Assembly (NCBI GenBank): GCA_964006375.1
Contig: OZ023266.1
Span: 66,395,263-66,459,262 of the forward strand
DNA: 64,000 nt
Reading direction: 5' to 3'
DNA from: Tillus elongatus
Taxonomy: Eukaryota; Arthropoda; Insecta; Coleoptera; Cleridae
The position numbers and the translations under genes were made by a program. Below, piece by piece: positions 1-10,429 of the stretch. The first letter of the stretch is position 1. The number at the start of each line of letters is the position of its first letter. The notes beneath the pieces are model-generated. The model did not search any database. It was not told where the DNA came from and saw nothing but the letters and a program-made list of their open reading frames with translations.

Positions 1-30
1 GAGTGAAAATAATAAAAAAGTTACGTACTT

Positions 31-233
31 ACTGAGGTGGAGTCTGCGAGACTCCTGCCTTATTTCAACTGCTAATAACAATTTGTGCGATTACGACATG
101 CGGCTGCCCTTACCTGCACGGCTAGACTGACCTAAGATGGGAAGGTACCTGGGAAGGTGGAGTGATGGGTTTAAAATTGGGGGTGGGGCTGAGAGTTTAA
201 GGTGACACGGAGTCTGAGATACTCCACCTCAGT
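31..233. repeat. Short inverted-repeat element (MITE-like)
   Basis: Two 25 bp ends are near-perfect inverted repeats: ACTGAGGTGGAGT starts the left arm, and the right arm read on the other strand begins with the same 13 bases, with about 5 mismatches over the rest. The 150 bp between them has no coding capacity. I see no clean target duplication, so the superfamily is open. Confidence 0.55.
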
Positions 234-387
234 GGTTAAGGGATAACTTTCTTGGCGGTTGTTCTTAAGAAATGTTTCATATGGTTTATGCATTGAGGGT
301 GGTTGTAGGCATGCAAAAGGGGAAGGAAAACCCCCACGCTGAAGTAGCCTACCACTCTGAGAAATAGGGGAAGTGGTGTATGTACGA
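234..387. other. Non-coding stretch sharing a block with 51.2 kb
   Basis: No gene. Positions 288-330 (TTGAGGGTGGTTGTAGGCAT and onward) match the left arm of the small inverted-repeat element at 51212-51339, so this is probably a fragment of the same family. Confidence 0.4.
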
Positions 388-745
388 TACCAAACTTTAT
401 CTATCAGCAGTCGATTTGTCTAAAACTATCCATGGACCAAACAGCATATTCACCAATATTATGTCCTTTCATATGTAATTAACCCAGCAAAGACAAGCAA
501 AAGGTAAAAATAGAGTCAACGTGCATGTAAGATCCCAAAATCCATCTAGCCGTAGTCAATTTGTCTAAAACTGCCCGTCAACTAAACATCAAATTCACCG
601 ATATACGTCCTTTCATATGTAAATAACTCTGCAAAGACAAGGAATCAAAAGGTAAAAATAATGTCAACGTGCATGTAAGATGCCAAACTTCATCTATCCG
701 CAGTCGATTGGTTCGTGGACTAAACTGCAAATTCACCTTATTTTC
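388..745. repeat. Tandem repeat, ~150 bp unit, 2.3 copies
   Basis: Units begin near 388, 536 and 689. They share phrases such as GTCCTTTCATATGTAA, GTCAACGTGCATGTAAGAT and the block around CAAATTCACC. The third unit is cut short. The last part resembles 51625-51760. The reading frame at 578-826 is incidental to the repeat. Confidence 0.65.
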
Positions 746-2323
746 TATTATAATCATCCAAACTTTACCTGTTTCCAAGAGTACCAATAGATTAAACTTC
801 AAAAATGGAGAAATTATGAATAACACAATCCAAAAGACGTGACCTGACCTGACCTGACCTCATTTATGCAGGATACTAGAAACACAGACTGTTTTCGCTG
901 TTATTAGAGCTTGTCAGTGTGTTATACTAATGAAAATCAAAACAGCTTTAAAGTAACTTGGCTGAAGCTGGCCTGCCTTAAAGCACATCGTTACTGAAAC
1001 ATATCTTACGACGTAGCTAGTTAATAGTTAATAGCACTTAAAGGACACCCATCCCTTCAGAATCCCTGCGTAGCTTTCGCGAGAAGGTTATGCAGCAAAG
1101 CAACAAGCGACCACGGAAAATACGACAGAAATTGCAGCCCGCGGCAATCGAATCCGAACAATTATGTTTTCATTTCTTGAAGCGATATATCACACTGATA
1201 TTTCTGATAAGTGACTGTTAGTTGCTACAGCATCACAGGATTTTGTTTGTCTATGGAAACGATCAAGACTAATTAGATATCAATCAGGGGCGTGGGGTCC
1301 ATGGAATCAATAGAGAAGGACTACTTCCCCTAAATATTTCTAGTAAAATTGTACTTTCCTTTTAAATTGTATTTTCCCTTTTATTAGGTTTGGATCAACT
1401 TATAGGTGGATATCTGTAATATTTATTTAGTTTGGCAATGTCGTAAACGCCAGACAGACGCGGCGACGCTGCATAATATGCGACAGACAATCGCGCAAAT
1501 CCGATAATCTGGGTCAGGGATTGCTTATTTCCTACTGCCTCTGTCTATACCACCGCAGTCTGTGCGAAGGTTCTTGCTTTATCTATGCATCTATATAACA
1601 TTCAGTAAGCGGTTTAAAATCCGCTTATGCGGTAAGGTGGCCTCTACCAGATGGAATTATAATGGCCGCCTAGTTGAGCCGGTATATTAATACAGTCACT
1701 AATAGATTTTTTGAACTCATTGTAAATGAAAGAATTTGGATGCTGAAACGATTCACTTTTCCAGTGAATATTTGGATCTGTTATCGAAAGATTTCAATTT
1801 TAGCTTTCATATTTGCGCCAATTTTCCCATATACAAATGTATTGTTTGATATTTTCCAAACAAAAACGAACGATGTAGGTTACTGTGTCAATACAATTAA
1901 TGAATTTTAAAATAAAGCTACTGTGTCAATAAAATTAATGAATTTCAAAGCAAATTCTTGGAAAACCTGGAGCAGTTTGAGTTTTGGCAGAAAGCTAAAC
2001 AGCTAAACATAAATGTACAAAGGTGCGACTACGAACTGCTAATGTTGGGGATATTCAAGCTTCCTATAAACGCTTGTTCGTGGAAATTATGGATAACATA
2101 AATGAATAACTAGATTACCGTTTCGAAAATGTTGTGTCCTGAAGTTGGTATATTTCTGCAGCAGGAAAACTGTGCCCGAAGAAGCACTGCTTACGACAAG
2201 TTTACGGCATTTTATTGACATGGTAACTCTTCATGTCCAATTGAGTGTATTCTATAAAATACCAGAAATAAATGACATACAAACTTGGATAAAAGTGTCC
2301 ACGTTCGTCAAGCAAAGCGAACT
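746..2323. other. No recognisable gene
   Basis: AT-rich non-coding DNA. It holds a TGACC run at 840-860 and a short hairpin at 1605-1630 (TAAGCGG/CCGCTTA). It also holds a ~39 bp tandem duplication at 1880-1949 built on TACTGTGTCAATA. Short open frames at 1674-1910 and 2145-2366 show no family features. Confidence 0.5.
840..860. repeat. (TGACC)4, equivalent to (TCAGG)n
   Basis: Four uninterrupted TGACC units. On the minus strand this is TCAGG, the telomere unit of Tribolium and many other beetles. Four units are too few to prove a telomeric origin. Confidence 0.7.
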
Positions 2324-3030
2324 TTTTTTTAATTTCAACAACACACCACGAGGGCTTACAGCCTAAATACTATCGTACCGTGGGTGTTGACAAGGAGGAA
2401 AGAGGCAACTTGTTAATTCTGGACTTGAAGGTTGGGAGGTTCGGAGGAGAAGGAAAAACATGTGCCGGCAAGGAATTCCACAACTTGGAAATCCTCAAGA
2501 CAAAAGAGCGGACATAACAAGATGTTCTATGTCTGGTGACCTGGACAGTAAAAGGGTGCATTCGCTCTGTTCCCCTGGTAGATCTGTTGGGGGCAGCAGG
2601 TGTGGGAACTATGGAGGAAAGCTCCTCTGAGCAGTGCCCGTGCAGATATCTATAAAAGAGAGAGAGGTCACCAACGGCACGTCGGTGGGCAAGGGATGGC
2701 AGCCTTTGGGTGAGGGTAGGGTCACCGATGAGACGTATAGCTCTCTTTTGAATGGAGTCCAGGATAGCGAGTGTAGAAGCAACAGTTGCACCCCATATGT
2801 GGGAGCAGTATTCGAGGTTTGGCCTTATTTGTGAAGTATCTAAGGTATAGAGATTAGCTGGTGAAAAGTATTTGCGAGCCCGGAAGAGGAAACCTAATTT
2901 CTTAGCAGCCGCTTCTGTAATTAATGTGACATGTTAGTGCCAATTAAGATTTCGATCCACAGAAATGCCAACAAGAGAAAATTACTCATTACTTTGAATA
3001 ACTTGCTTGTTTATTGTGATGACACTGTCT
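2324..3030 (-). mobile_element. 5'-truncated non-LTR retrotransposon (same family as 10430-13277)
   Basis: The minus strand matches the 3' part of the LINE at 10430-13277: the end of reverse transcriptase, the conserved C-terminal domain, the short 3' UTR and an A-rich tail (T-run at 2324-2333). Fragments at 2370-2561 and 2609-2791 are pieces in different frames. The copy stops inside the RT-downstream region near 3030, where a hAT remnant begins. It is a dead, truncated insertion. Confidence 0.85.
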
Positions 3031-3039
3031 ACTGTGAAG

Positions 3040-3265
3040 TCTGTAAACTTTGGAATTAGTATTAACCATACCAGCTGCAAGTGTGGCAGTTGAACGCAGT
3101 TTTTCAGTTTCAAAAGGCATAAAAAATTTCGTTCAGAACTCTACAGAAGAGCTACTTTTAAGTCTTGCAGTGATATCCCTTAAAAAGAATTTTATTAAAC
3201 CTCTTTTCCAAAGTCCCAGATTTTACGACGCCATGGAAGAATTTTTAAAACAGGAAAGGATTTAA
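3040..3265 (+). pseudogene. hAT transposase C-terminal dimerisation remnant
   Basis: A 71-codon frame contains TIPAASVAVERSFS followed by IKN, NST and LSLAVISLKK, the signature of the hAT C-terminal dimerisation region (A-x-VERxFS...LK.IKN..R). Nothing of the DDE catalytic core survives upstream, because a truncated LINE occupies that side. It is a short relic, and hAT is inferred from this motif alone. Confidence 0.7.
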
Positions 3266-3434
3266 TTTACAAGTAGATGCGTATAAGTGTGTTCTGACAA
3301 TAACATCTGTCATTGTACATGGATAGTGTATGGCCACACTGGCCAACGAAACCTATTGATTGACCACAATATTATTTAAATCAAATTTCTAATTTTCGAT
3401 CTGAGAAATCTGGCCACTATAATGCTTCCCCTAT

Positions 3435-3791
3435 AGAGCCTTGGTGGTTCAGGAGCAAGCACGTGTGCCTCTGAACCGAAGGGTACTGGGTTCGATCCCA
3501 GGGTTCTCCTTTCACTTTTTCAGTACAAACTGTAACACTAACATCAACCGAGATTCAGGCATTGTATTTGAGCAAGTTGAATGTCTGCACGTTCCGCCCT
3601 TCGGTGGGGGCGTAAAGCCGTCGGTCCCGTGTCCATGCGATGTTGGGCAGGTTAAAGATCCCTACCTTCCTTACAGGAAGGCAGGGGTTCGGCAAAATTT
3701 GCAGGATAGTGAAGTGAAACTGCTCCCTGGCGTCGGTGATTGGCCATAGTCGCGGAAATAGGCCGACGTTAAAGAAACAAAACACACACAC
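3435..3791 (+). mobile_element. tRNA-derived SINE, family 1, copy A
   Basis: The head is tRNA-like: an A-box region (TGGTTCAG...) and a B box (GGTTCGATCCC), the two internal RNA polymerase III promoter elements. A conserved body follows (GCGATGTTGGGCA, GATTGGCCATAGTCGCGG) and the 3' end is CGTTAAAGAAACAAAACACAC. A direct repeat ATGCTTCCCCTAT flanks it at 3422-3434 and 3793-3805, a 13 bp target duplication that fixes both ends. The 102-codon frame inside is not a gene. Other copies lie at 14781, 17651 and 32387. Confidence 0.9.
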
Positions 3792-3805
3792 GATGCTTCC
3801 CCTAT

Positions 3806-4779
3806 TTGAGAACCCACCGCACGTCCCTTATATCAATATATCCTCGTAACATTGTTCCAGTGATTAGGAAGATAAACAGCGCCGAATAAATTTGAACCTT
3901 CATGACTTGGCAATACCACAGCATAAAGAATACTATCCTCTATGCTGTGGTAGTACATTATTTATTAGTGTGAGGCTCAGATTCTAAGTAAGATACACGA
4001 AAGCATTCTGATACCGTCCCATCTCAGAATATTTGAGAAAATGGCAACCTTGCGCGGATGTTCGCGGATATTCTCAGGCAGGCCTCCCGATATTGGTATG
4101 TTTAATGGTTAACCTTACGGATTCTTTAACAACCACGTCATTTCTACCGGTCAGATTAAACGTTTGTTTTCTTTTTTTGTCCCCAGGTACCTATCATAAC
4201 ATTATATAGTTTTATAGTGTCTCACGTGGCTAAGTCGTTATGTTCTTTGTTTCGATTGACTCAGTTGAGTTATACTGACTAGCTTTTTTTTTGATCGATC
4301 AATTTTGCCAGGTGTTCTCTACCCAATAAGGGTATAATTGAAACTAGTATCCGGTGATTTTGTGTTTAGTAACAGCTAAGTTATGAGATTGTAATGAGCT
4401 ACAAGATTTAAAAAAAGACGTTTTTAAATATACAGTGTGATGATTGATGATAAAGTTGGGAACATAATTCATAAATGCCTTATTTATATTTTTCAAGAAA
4501 AACGCTCCCACACTTTAATTGTATCTTGTCAATTGCCAACTTATGACGTAAAAATTACATTTATGACGTCACCTATTTCTGAATGATGATGTCATCATAA
4601 CTTTTTTAAATGACCACCTTATTTTTGTGCTGTTTTTCCATTACCCTGCGTACTACTTAAAGGACGATTAAAAACATTTGTACATGACCTAAAATTTTTT
4701 TTGAAAAAAAATTGTATTATTTAGTTTAAAAAATGGAAACGTAAATTTAATAAGAAATAAGAAATATTTATCACCGTTT
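3806..4779. other. No gene; one hairpin
   Basis: AT-rich unique-looking sequence with no supported coding region. A 13-15 bp perfect stem (ATACCACAGCATA / TATGCTGTGGTA) with a short loop lies at about 3917-3954. Confidence 0.5.
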
Positions 4780-4882
4780 TTATTTAGGACGAGTTCTCTT
4801 TTATTGATTTTCGTAGAAAAGGTTCACTAATGAGAAGATTCCGACATATACGGGGTCAGTTACACTTTTTATATGTTTATAT

Positions 4883-4940
<58 letters not shown>
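4780..4940 (-). repeat. TA-core composite repeat, partial copy with (TA)n
   Basis: A diverged terminal module (TTCACTAATGAGAAGATTCC...GGGGTCAGTTACACTTTT) leads into a (TA)n tract at 4886-4940. This is the same order as in the better copies at 36628, 28172 and 48640. The sequence on the far side of the TA tract is unrelated, so the copy is truncated. Confidence 0.65.
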
Positions 4941-4942
<2 letters not shown>

Positions 4943-5098
4943 TTTGGAATGGCAATGTTGAGTTATTAACTCCCTAATTGTAGATGTGCAATTTTGATAT
5001 ATTATGTCATATGTCATATGTGACAAGTTTATTGCGTATTGTGTATTACATAAGTTTTGACGTGTTCCTTGCCCATTTGGGATTTTATGAATAAACGT

Positions 5099-5163
<65 letters not shown>

Positions 5164-5165
5164 AA
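4941..5165 (+). repeat. Possible retroposon 3' tail ending in (TTA)n
   Basis: A 160 bp stretch ends in TTTTATGAATAAACGTG, which contains AATAAA. It runs straight into a (TTA)n microsatellite at 5101-5162. A polyadenylation-like signal followed by a simple-repeat tail is typical of some non-LTR retrotransposon 3' ends, but no coding part is present. Confidence 0.35.
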
Positions 5166-5289
5166 TTAGAGTGAATAAGGGCACCCATGTTTTTATTTTT
5201 GTTTTGATGTATTAGTGCTCGAGAATTTTTCGTTATCATTTGTATAGTTGTCTTGGAAAATCAATGACGGTGTTTCATGTTTTGTCCAT

Positions 5290-5660
5290 AGTGACATGGC
5301 CAAGGGAAAAGTTTGAGGAATCTTCTTCAAATCAGTGGTATATTTCCTTCAACATTGTCGAATAAGCGTGCTTCTGATCAGCGTTCAACCGTTACGGAAT
5401 CCATTTTGCCGAAAGCTTTCGCAAGCCGTGATGTGAAACACACGTTAACGAGAAATGTGAATTTTTTTACTATACGTTTCAGCCCCATTCGTCGATCTTC
5501 TAAGATCATTTCATGGAGAGAATCAATGTTTTCTTGAGTGGTCATAGAAAATGGTCTTTCAGGGTGGTTGTTCATATTTCACATATGATCGTCCGCTTTT
5601 TAATTCCGCAACCCAGTTTTTAATAATAGCAAAGGGAGAACATTGATCACATAAGATTTT
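5290..5660 (-). pseudogene. mariner transposase N-terminal fragment
   Basis: Read on the minus strand in two frames. The first gives WVAELKSGRSYV, then PERPFSMTTQENIDSLHEMI and LEDRRMGLKRI, matching the HTH/linker part of mariner transposases (WVxEFKxGR...GRPxxxTTxENIxxIHxMxLxDRR). Downstream another frame gives LRKLSAKWIP and LNADQKHA, matching the next conserved mariner block (MRKLSAxWVPRLLTxDQK). A frameshift and a stop separate them, and the catalytic DDD region is absent. Confidence 0.72.
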
Positions 5661-5799
5661 TACCATATCACCAAAAAATTTGTTTGCCCAATAGCCCCTT
5701 CAAAAATAAATACCTAATAACTGACCGCAACTCTTTGTATCAAGATCAATAGCTTCTCTTCAGGTATGCCGTTTTGTCACTATTCAACTGTGTATGTCA

Positions 5800-7968
5800 T
5801 TAAGCACACTTGGAGAACCCAAATCACCACAACACATTTTAAAAGACCTGAGGATCGTTCCACTAACCAAGTTAGCGTCATCAGAGGATGAATAATTCTA
5901 AATACTGTTACGTTCTACGGGGTTCTGGATTCGTGGACTAACAAAACAGCTTTTCAAACTACTGATTTATTATGAACAACTATTTTCAAACACTAGTATC
6001 AACTAAAATATTTCTCTCTATTATTAAATGTCCATAGAACTATATTCCACTATTCGCCTTCTATGATCGCTTATTAAACACCAACACTTACTGCTAACTC
6101 GCTTAATACTCTATGATCACTATTCTACACCACACCGACTTAATACTGAACTAACTTACTCTGCGCACCGCTCGTCTATTTATACTGTCCATAGAGATTC
6201 TAGACCTTCTACACTTTTTCATACCTGTCACTTTTGGCCCCTTCTAGAAATATAATTCCAGAGTGTTCGCTCTTACCAACACACTCTATAAACGACATCT
6301 GACCATAGAATAAACAAAGTCCATAAACTTAATTCTCATAGACAAATGTGACAATACCTTATATCCGCAACTATTTATATTCTTCTGAAATTCTGTAGGT
6401 AGTCGGTCACTCGAGTTTTGGGGAGATTCATCGACACCTAAATTAACATATTTTCGGTTGGCGGAAATATCTGTATTCTTTTATTAATTCTCGGACGTGC
6501 TTTTGCCGGTATTTATTTTATAAAGCAATCTATAAAGTGACTAGTTATAGGCGGCGGAGCGAGGTTCATACATTTTTTATTATTACTATATTTAGCAATA
6601 CCTATATATACTCTCGAAGGCGTTTAGCTGTCGTGGTTGTCAAACATTTTTTATTAGTTTTAGATTCTCCTCATTAACGTGGTGATTATTATCCCAAATA
6701 TGTCGGGCGACGGAAGATCTATCTATAGTACCGTATCTTAATTGTGCTAAATGCTGTTTGAATCTAATTCCAATAGATCTTCTTGTTTGTCCGACATTCT
6801 CGACATTTTGGCCTTACTATCCTTGTCTTTTGAGTTACCTAGCAAGTTTTTAAAGTATTTTTGTCGAAAATGTTAGTTGCAAGTTGGCTTTCTTTAAAAT
6901 GCTATCTAGAACCCTCGCGATTTGAGGTTTAAATGGTAAGCAAACAAAGTTTTTTTTTCGACTTTCTCTCTTCTAAACATCGTTGATTCCGCTAACATTT
7001 TCTTTGTTTTCTGTTTGTAAATTAATTTATCCACTAGGCAAGCAGTGTATCCGTTATATTCGGCCACGTTCTTAATATAATTTAATTCTTTGGTATATCT
7101 ACTTTTACTTAAAGGAAAATTAATTAACCTGTTTTCTACAAATATCAGTCTGGCGATTTTTTGTGCGTACGTATGATGTGAATCATTCGGAATGAAATTT
7201 AGAGTGGTGGTTTCTTTTCTATGGACAATGAATTCTAAAGTGTCTTTATTCGTGATAACTAGTACATCTAGAAAGGGTAATTTATTATTAATTTCTAATC
7301 GTGGGTAAATTTCATAAAATCAAATTTATTGTTTGATTTGGCAACAAAATCTTCTATTCTGCAAATGTTAGTGTTAAACACTGTGAAAATATCATCCACG
7401 TGGCGAAACCACACTCCAGGAAAATACTCACTTTTACTTTCAAGATGTTTCAAATCTACTCGTAAAAAGGTCTGCAATAAATGGCGATAGCGGGTTGCCC
7501 ATTGCCATGCCCTGTGTTTGTTCAAAAAATTGATTGTTGAATTAAAAAATATTTTGTTTAATACAAAGGTTTGTTAAAGTTCAATATTCTTTGGGGAGAA
7601 TTTCATTTATCTTATTCATTTTTGACAACTCATATAAGCACGTTAATGTTTGCTTTGTGGAAACGCTAGGAGACAATGAGGTTACATCAAATGAAATTAA
7701 AACCTCGCGTTCAAACATTTAACCTCTTTAATTTTATAAATAAATTCAAGTGAATTTGTTACGGAAAAACTTTTTGTTTGACCGGCATACTTTTAAACTC
7801 ATTTGTCAATCACTTTGCTAAATTGTATGTCGGGCCATCTATAGCCGAAACAATAGGTCTCATTGATTTTCCCGGGTTATGAATTTTTGGGAGACCGTAC
7901 TTTTCTAAGTTTAAAAGCTTGCCTGCCAAACAAGAAAGTTTTTCAGTAACAATTCTCTTGACTTTATT
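5800..7968 (-). mobile_element. Penelope-like retroelement, inverted copy 1
   Basis: Minus-strand pieces follow Penelope order. There is an RT N-terminal block with [19 protein letters not shown] near 7900-7800. Motif B GMAMGNPLSPFIADLF is at about 7510-7460 and motif C WFRHVDDIFTVF at about 7405-7370. A thumb-like block LPFLDVLVITNKDTLEF...SHHTYAQKIARLIF lies at about 7280-7120. A GIY-YIG endonuclease remnant (RECRTNKKIYW, then a HIWDNNHH-like block) lies at about 6840-6670. The 3' end at 5805-5890 carries the CTGATGA hairpin and the terminal string shared with 8924-9010. Frameshifts and stops show it is dead. A solo LTR at 5906-6353 interrupts its 3' UTR. Confidence 0.85.
5906..6353 (+). 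mobile_element. Solo LTR inside the Penelope-like element
   Basis: It starts TGTTAC and ends GTGACA (imperfect TGT...ACA inverted ends). A target duplication ATAC (AATAC if the last A is excluded) flanks it at 5901-5905 and 6354-6357. The sister Penelope copy at 8890-8920 shows the empty site (GTTGCGGATATAATATATTT with no insert). Inside are a TATA-like box (CTATTTATACTGTCC, about 6176) and AATAAA near 6310, consistent with an LTR promoter and polyadenylation signal on the plus strand. No internal region remains. A related minus-strand piece lies at 35590-35889. Confidence 0.82.
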
Positions 7969-8597
7969 AATAAAATTAAAGAGAATAAATTGATTGAAGG
8001 CGGGGTTTTAATTTTATTCGATGTAACCTCATTCTTTGTTTCCTAGCGTTTCCATGAAGCACACTTAACGTATTTAGAAGTTTTTAACAATGAATCAAAT
8101 TATATTAAGAACGTGGCCGAATATAACAGATACACTGCTGGCCTAGTGGAGAAATTAATTCACAAAGAAAATGTTAGCGGAATCGACGACCTTTAGAAGA
8201 GAGAAAGCCGGAAAAAACTTTGTTTGCTTACTATTTGAAGCTCGAATCAAAAGGGGTCTAGACAACATTTTTAAAAAAGTCAACTTGCAACATTTTCGAC
8301 AAAAAATACTTGAAAAAACTAACCTGGTACCCCAAAAGACAAGGATAGTACGGCCAAAATGTTGGGAATCTATGAAATAAGTTGTAAAGATCATGATCTT
8401 AAATACGTTGGACAAACAAAAATATTTATTGGAATTGGATTCAAAGAGCATTTAGCACAATTGAGATACGGTACTATAGATAGATCTTCCGTGGTCCGAC
8501 ATATTTGGGATAATAGTCACCACGTTAATGAGGAGAATCTAAAATTAATAAGAAATGTTGGACAACCAGGACAGCTAAAGGCCTTCCAGAGTGTATG

Positions 8598-8669
<72 letters not shown>

Positions 8670-9015
8670 AATATAATAATAAAAAAATTATGAAACTCAC
8701 TCCGGCGCCTATGAGCAGTCGCTTGATAGATTGATTTATAAAATAAATACCGGCAAAAGCACGTCCGAGAGATAATAAAAGAATACAGATGTTTCCGCCA
8801 AACGAAAATATGTTATTTAGGCGTCGTTGAACCTCCTCAAATCGCTGGTGACCGACTACCTGCAGAATTGCAGAACAATATAAATAGAGTTGCGGATATA
8901 ATATATTTAGAATTATTCATACTCTGATGACGCTAACTTGGTTAGTGAAACGATCGTTGGGTCTTTTAGAATGTGTTGTGGTGATTTGGGTTCTCCAAGT
9001 GTGCTTATCAGTGCT
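7969..9015 (+). mobile_element. Penelope-like retroelement, copy 2 (GIY-YIG end)
   Basis: This copy is head-to-head with copy 1. RT block A (LIFDVTS...VSMKHTLN) at about 8010-8070 is joined by a deletion to the block YIKNVAEYNRYTAGLVEKL at 8100. The GIY-YIG endonuclease remnant is at 8359-8580: GIYEISCKDHDLKYVGQTK then FKEHLAQLRYGTIDRSSV and HIWDNSHHVNEENLK. This is the nuclease domain C-terminal to RT in Penelope-like elements. The expected Arg-rich TRRxIxxRxKEH is changed to IFIGIGFKEH. A (TA)n tract (8602-8665) sits just after the domain, and the 3' hairpin CTGATGACGCTAAC...GAAAC is at 8924-8951. Non-functional. Confidence 0.85.
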
Positions 9016-10429
9016 CGTCACAGGTTCCAATCTTCACTTAGTTGTGTATGTCAAAGTTTGACAACTTATTTATTTATAAAACAGCATAGTTGTTACAATG
9101 GCAACTAAATTGAATATCTCTCAATGGAAAGTTTTCTGCCTAACTAGATATCAATATACCCCGTACAAGGTGATTTATCTTATACTTTATAGCCACAATG
9201 CCACAATGTAGATATCTGCTTTATTTATACTCACGGTTTGTCTACAGGTATGTCTTGTAATTTTCAACTTACCTAAAACAAAACAAAAAGAATAAGTAAT
9301 TCATTAATAATCCAGAAGAATAAAATAAATCAAATCAATCGTGGGACAAACATATTTATACAAAAAGATTCAAAAATTATTTTTTGGATGTGTTTAATTT
9401 TATTGCGCTAGTCATAAGTACACTTGGAGAAACCCAAATCACAACACATCTTTTTAAAGACCTGACGATCGCTTCATTACCAAATTTAGGGGCATCAGAG
9501 GATTTAAAAATATGTGTTGTAGTGATTTGGGTTCTACAAGTGTACTTATCAGTGCTCATCGCAGGTTACAATCTTTACTTAGTTTCTTGCGCTAGTTCTC
9601 CTGAAACATAGCAAAGTCCTATTAATAAACTATTCGGGTTGCTTTGGTCTGTTAAAACCACTATCGCTTTTAGGTCTGAAGGGGACTGCTACGACGCGTA
9701 TGTTCGCTTGAGTAACATTTATTGAAAAAGATGCCATGAATAAACTTTTCTCCATCAACATACTCCAGAAGAAAGTATAAGAAGAGGAAAAGTAATACAG
9801 AAGTGGTAATATAATATGTCCATTCGGATGGTTCATATATCAGATCAGATCTGCAGATAACACCATAGTTAAATATGACGATAGTATAGACACAGAAATG
9901 TTCTCTGAATCCGATTTTGAAAAAATTTGAAAAGACTGACGAAGGAATTGAGCAATGTGAATAAATTAATCCCAACAGTTCTCAATTTTAGAAGAATTAA
10001 ATAATCTCTATGCAGTTCATTATGCTGAATGGTGGTTTATTGGAAAGTTGTAAAAATTGATAATGTTATTGCTGAGAGTGTAACGAGCAAAATGGCATTT
10101 GTAAGGCGGGACAACATAAATAACTATTAATTTAAATAGGCCCTAAATAAAGACACTGAGTAAGTACACTTGGAGAACCCAAATCACCACAACACATATT
10201 TCAGAGACCTTACGATCGTTTCGTTGATCAATACACCTCAAATTGTTCAGATAATTCAGATTGACAGTATTCTTAATTGTCGCGATAGTGTTATATCCAT
10301 AGCAACCTTTCTTCTGTTGTTTTTCAGTTGACTTACGTTTAAAAATCAAACAATTTTCAAAGGCGTCTTCGTAAACCATTAATCTGCTTTTTATTGAGTT
10401 CTGTTAGTAAATTTAGTTATTTACTAGAT
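9016..10429. other. Non-coding DNA with Penelope terminal fragments
   Basis: No supported gene. It holds a 136 bp palindrome (9414-9549) and a solo Penelope-type terminal fragment at 10161-10232 (TAAGTACACTTGGAGAACCC ... ACGATCGTTTC). Short frames at 9384-9611 and 9630-9975 are repeat shadows. Confidence 0.45.
9414..9549. repeat. 136 bp palindrome built from Penelope termini
   Basis: The left arm 9414-9449 (ATAAGTACACTTGGAGAAAC...) and right arm 9512-9549 (...TTCTACAAGTGTACTTAT) are inverted repeats of ~36 bp. Each equals the last ~40 bp of the Penelope copies at 5805 and 9010. The spacer is the terminal hairpin region itself. It could be two inverted element ends fused, or a mobile foldback derived from one. 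Confidence 0.6.

Noticed and set aside
2145..2366. 73-codon frame upstream of the truncated LINE as part of the hAT gene
   Set aside because: I could not match it to any hAT block and the frame runs into the LINE tail; kept as non-coding.
3436..3510. Possible functional tRNA gene
   Set aside because: A and B boxes are present, but the acceptor ends do not pair and the sequence continues into a repeated body at four loci: it is a SINE head. The same holds for 45010-45090 and 49110-49193.
3441..3749. 102-codon frame over the SINE
   Set aside because: It exactly tracks the SINE body, recurs as shadow frames at 14810 and 32297 on either strand, and has no protein family features.
8359..8670. 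A 103-codon frame ending in a long Ile-Tyr repeat
   Set aside because: The Ile-Tyr part is translated (TA)n. Only the upstream GIY-YIG block is real, and it is annotated as part of the Penelope copy. The same applies to all other Ile-Tyr frames (13846, 26199, 28389, 33342, 36881, 38384, 42444, 46773, 48275, 53017, 55402).
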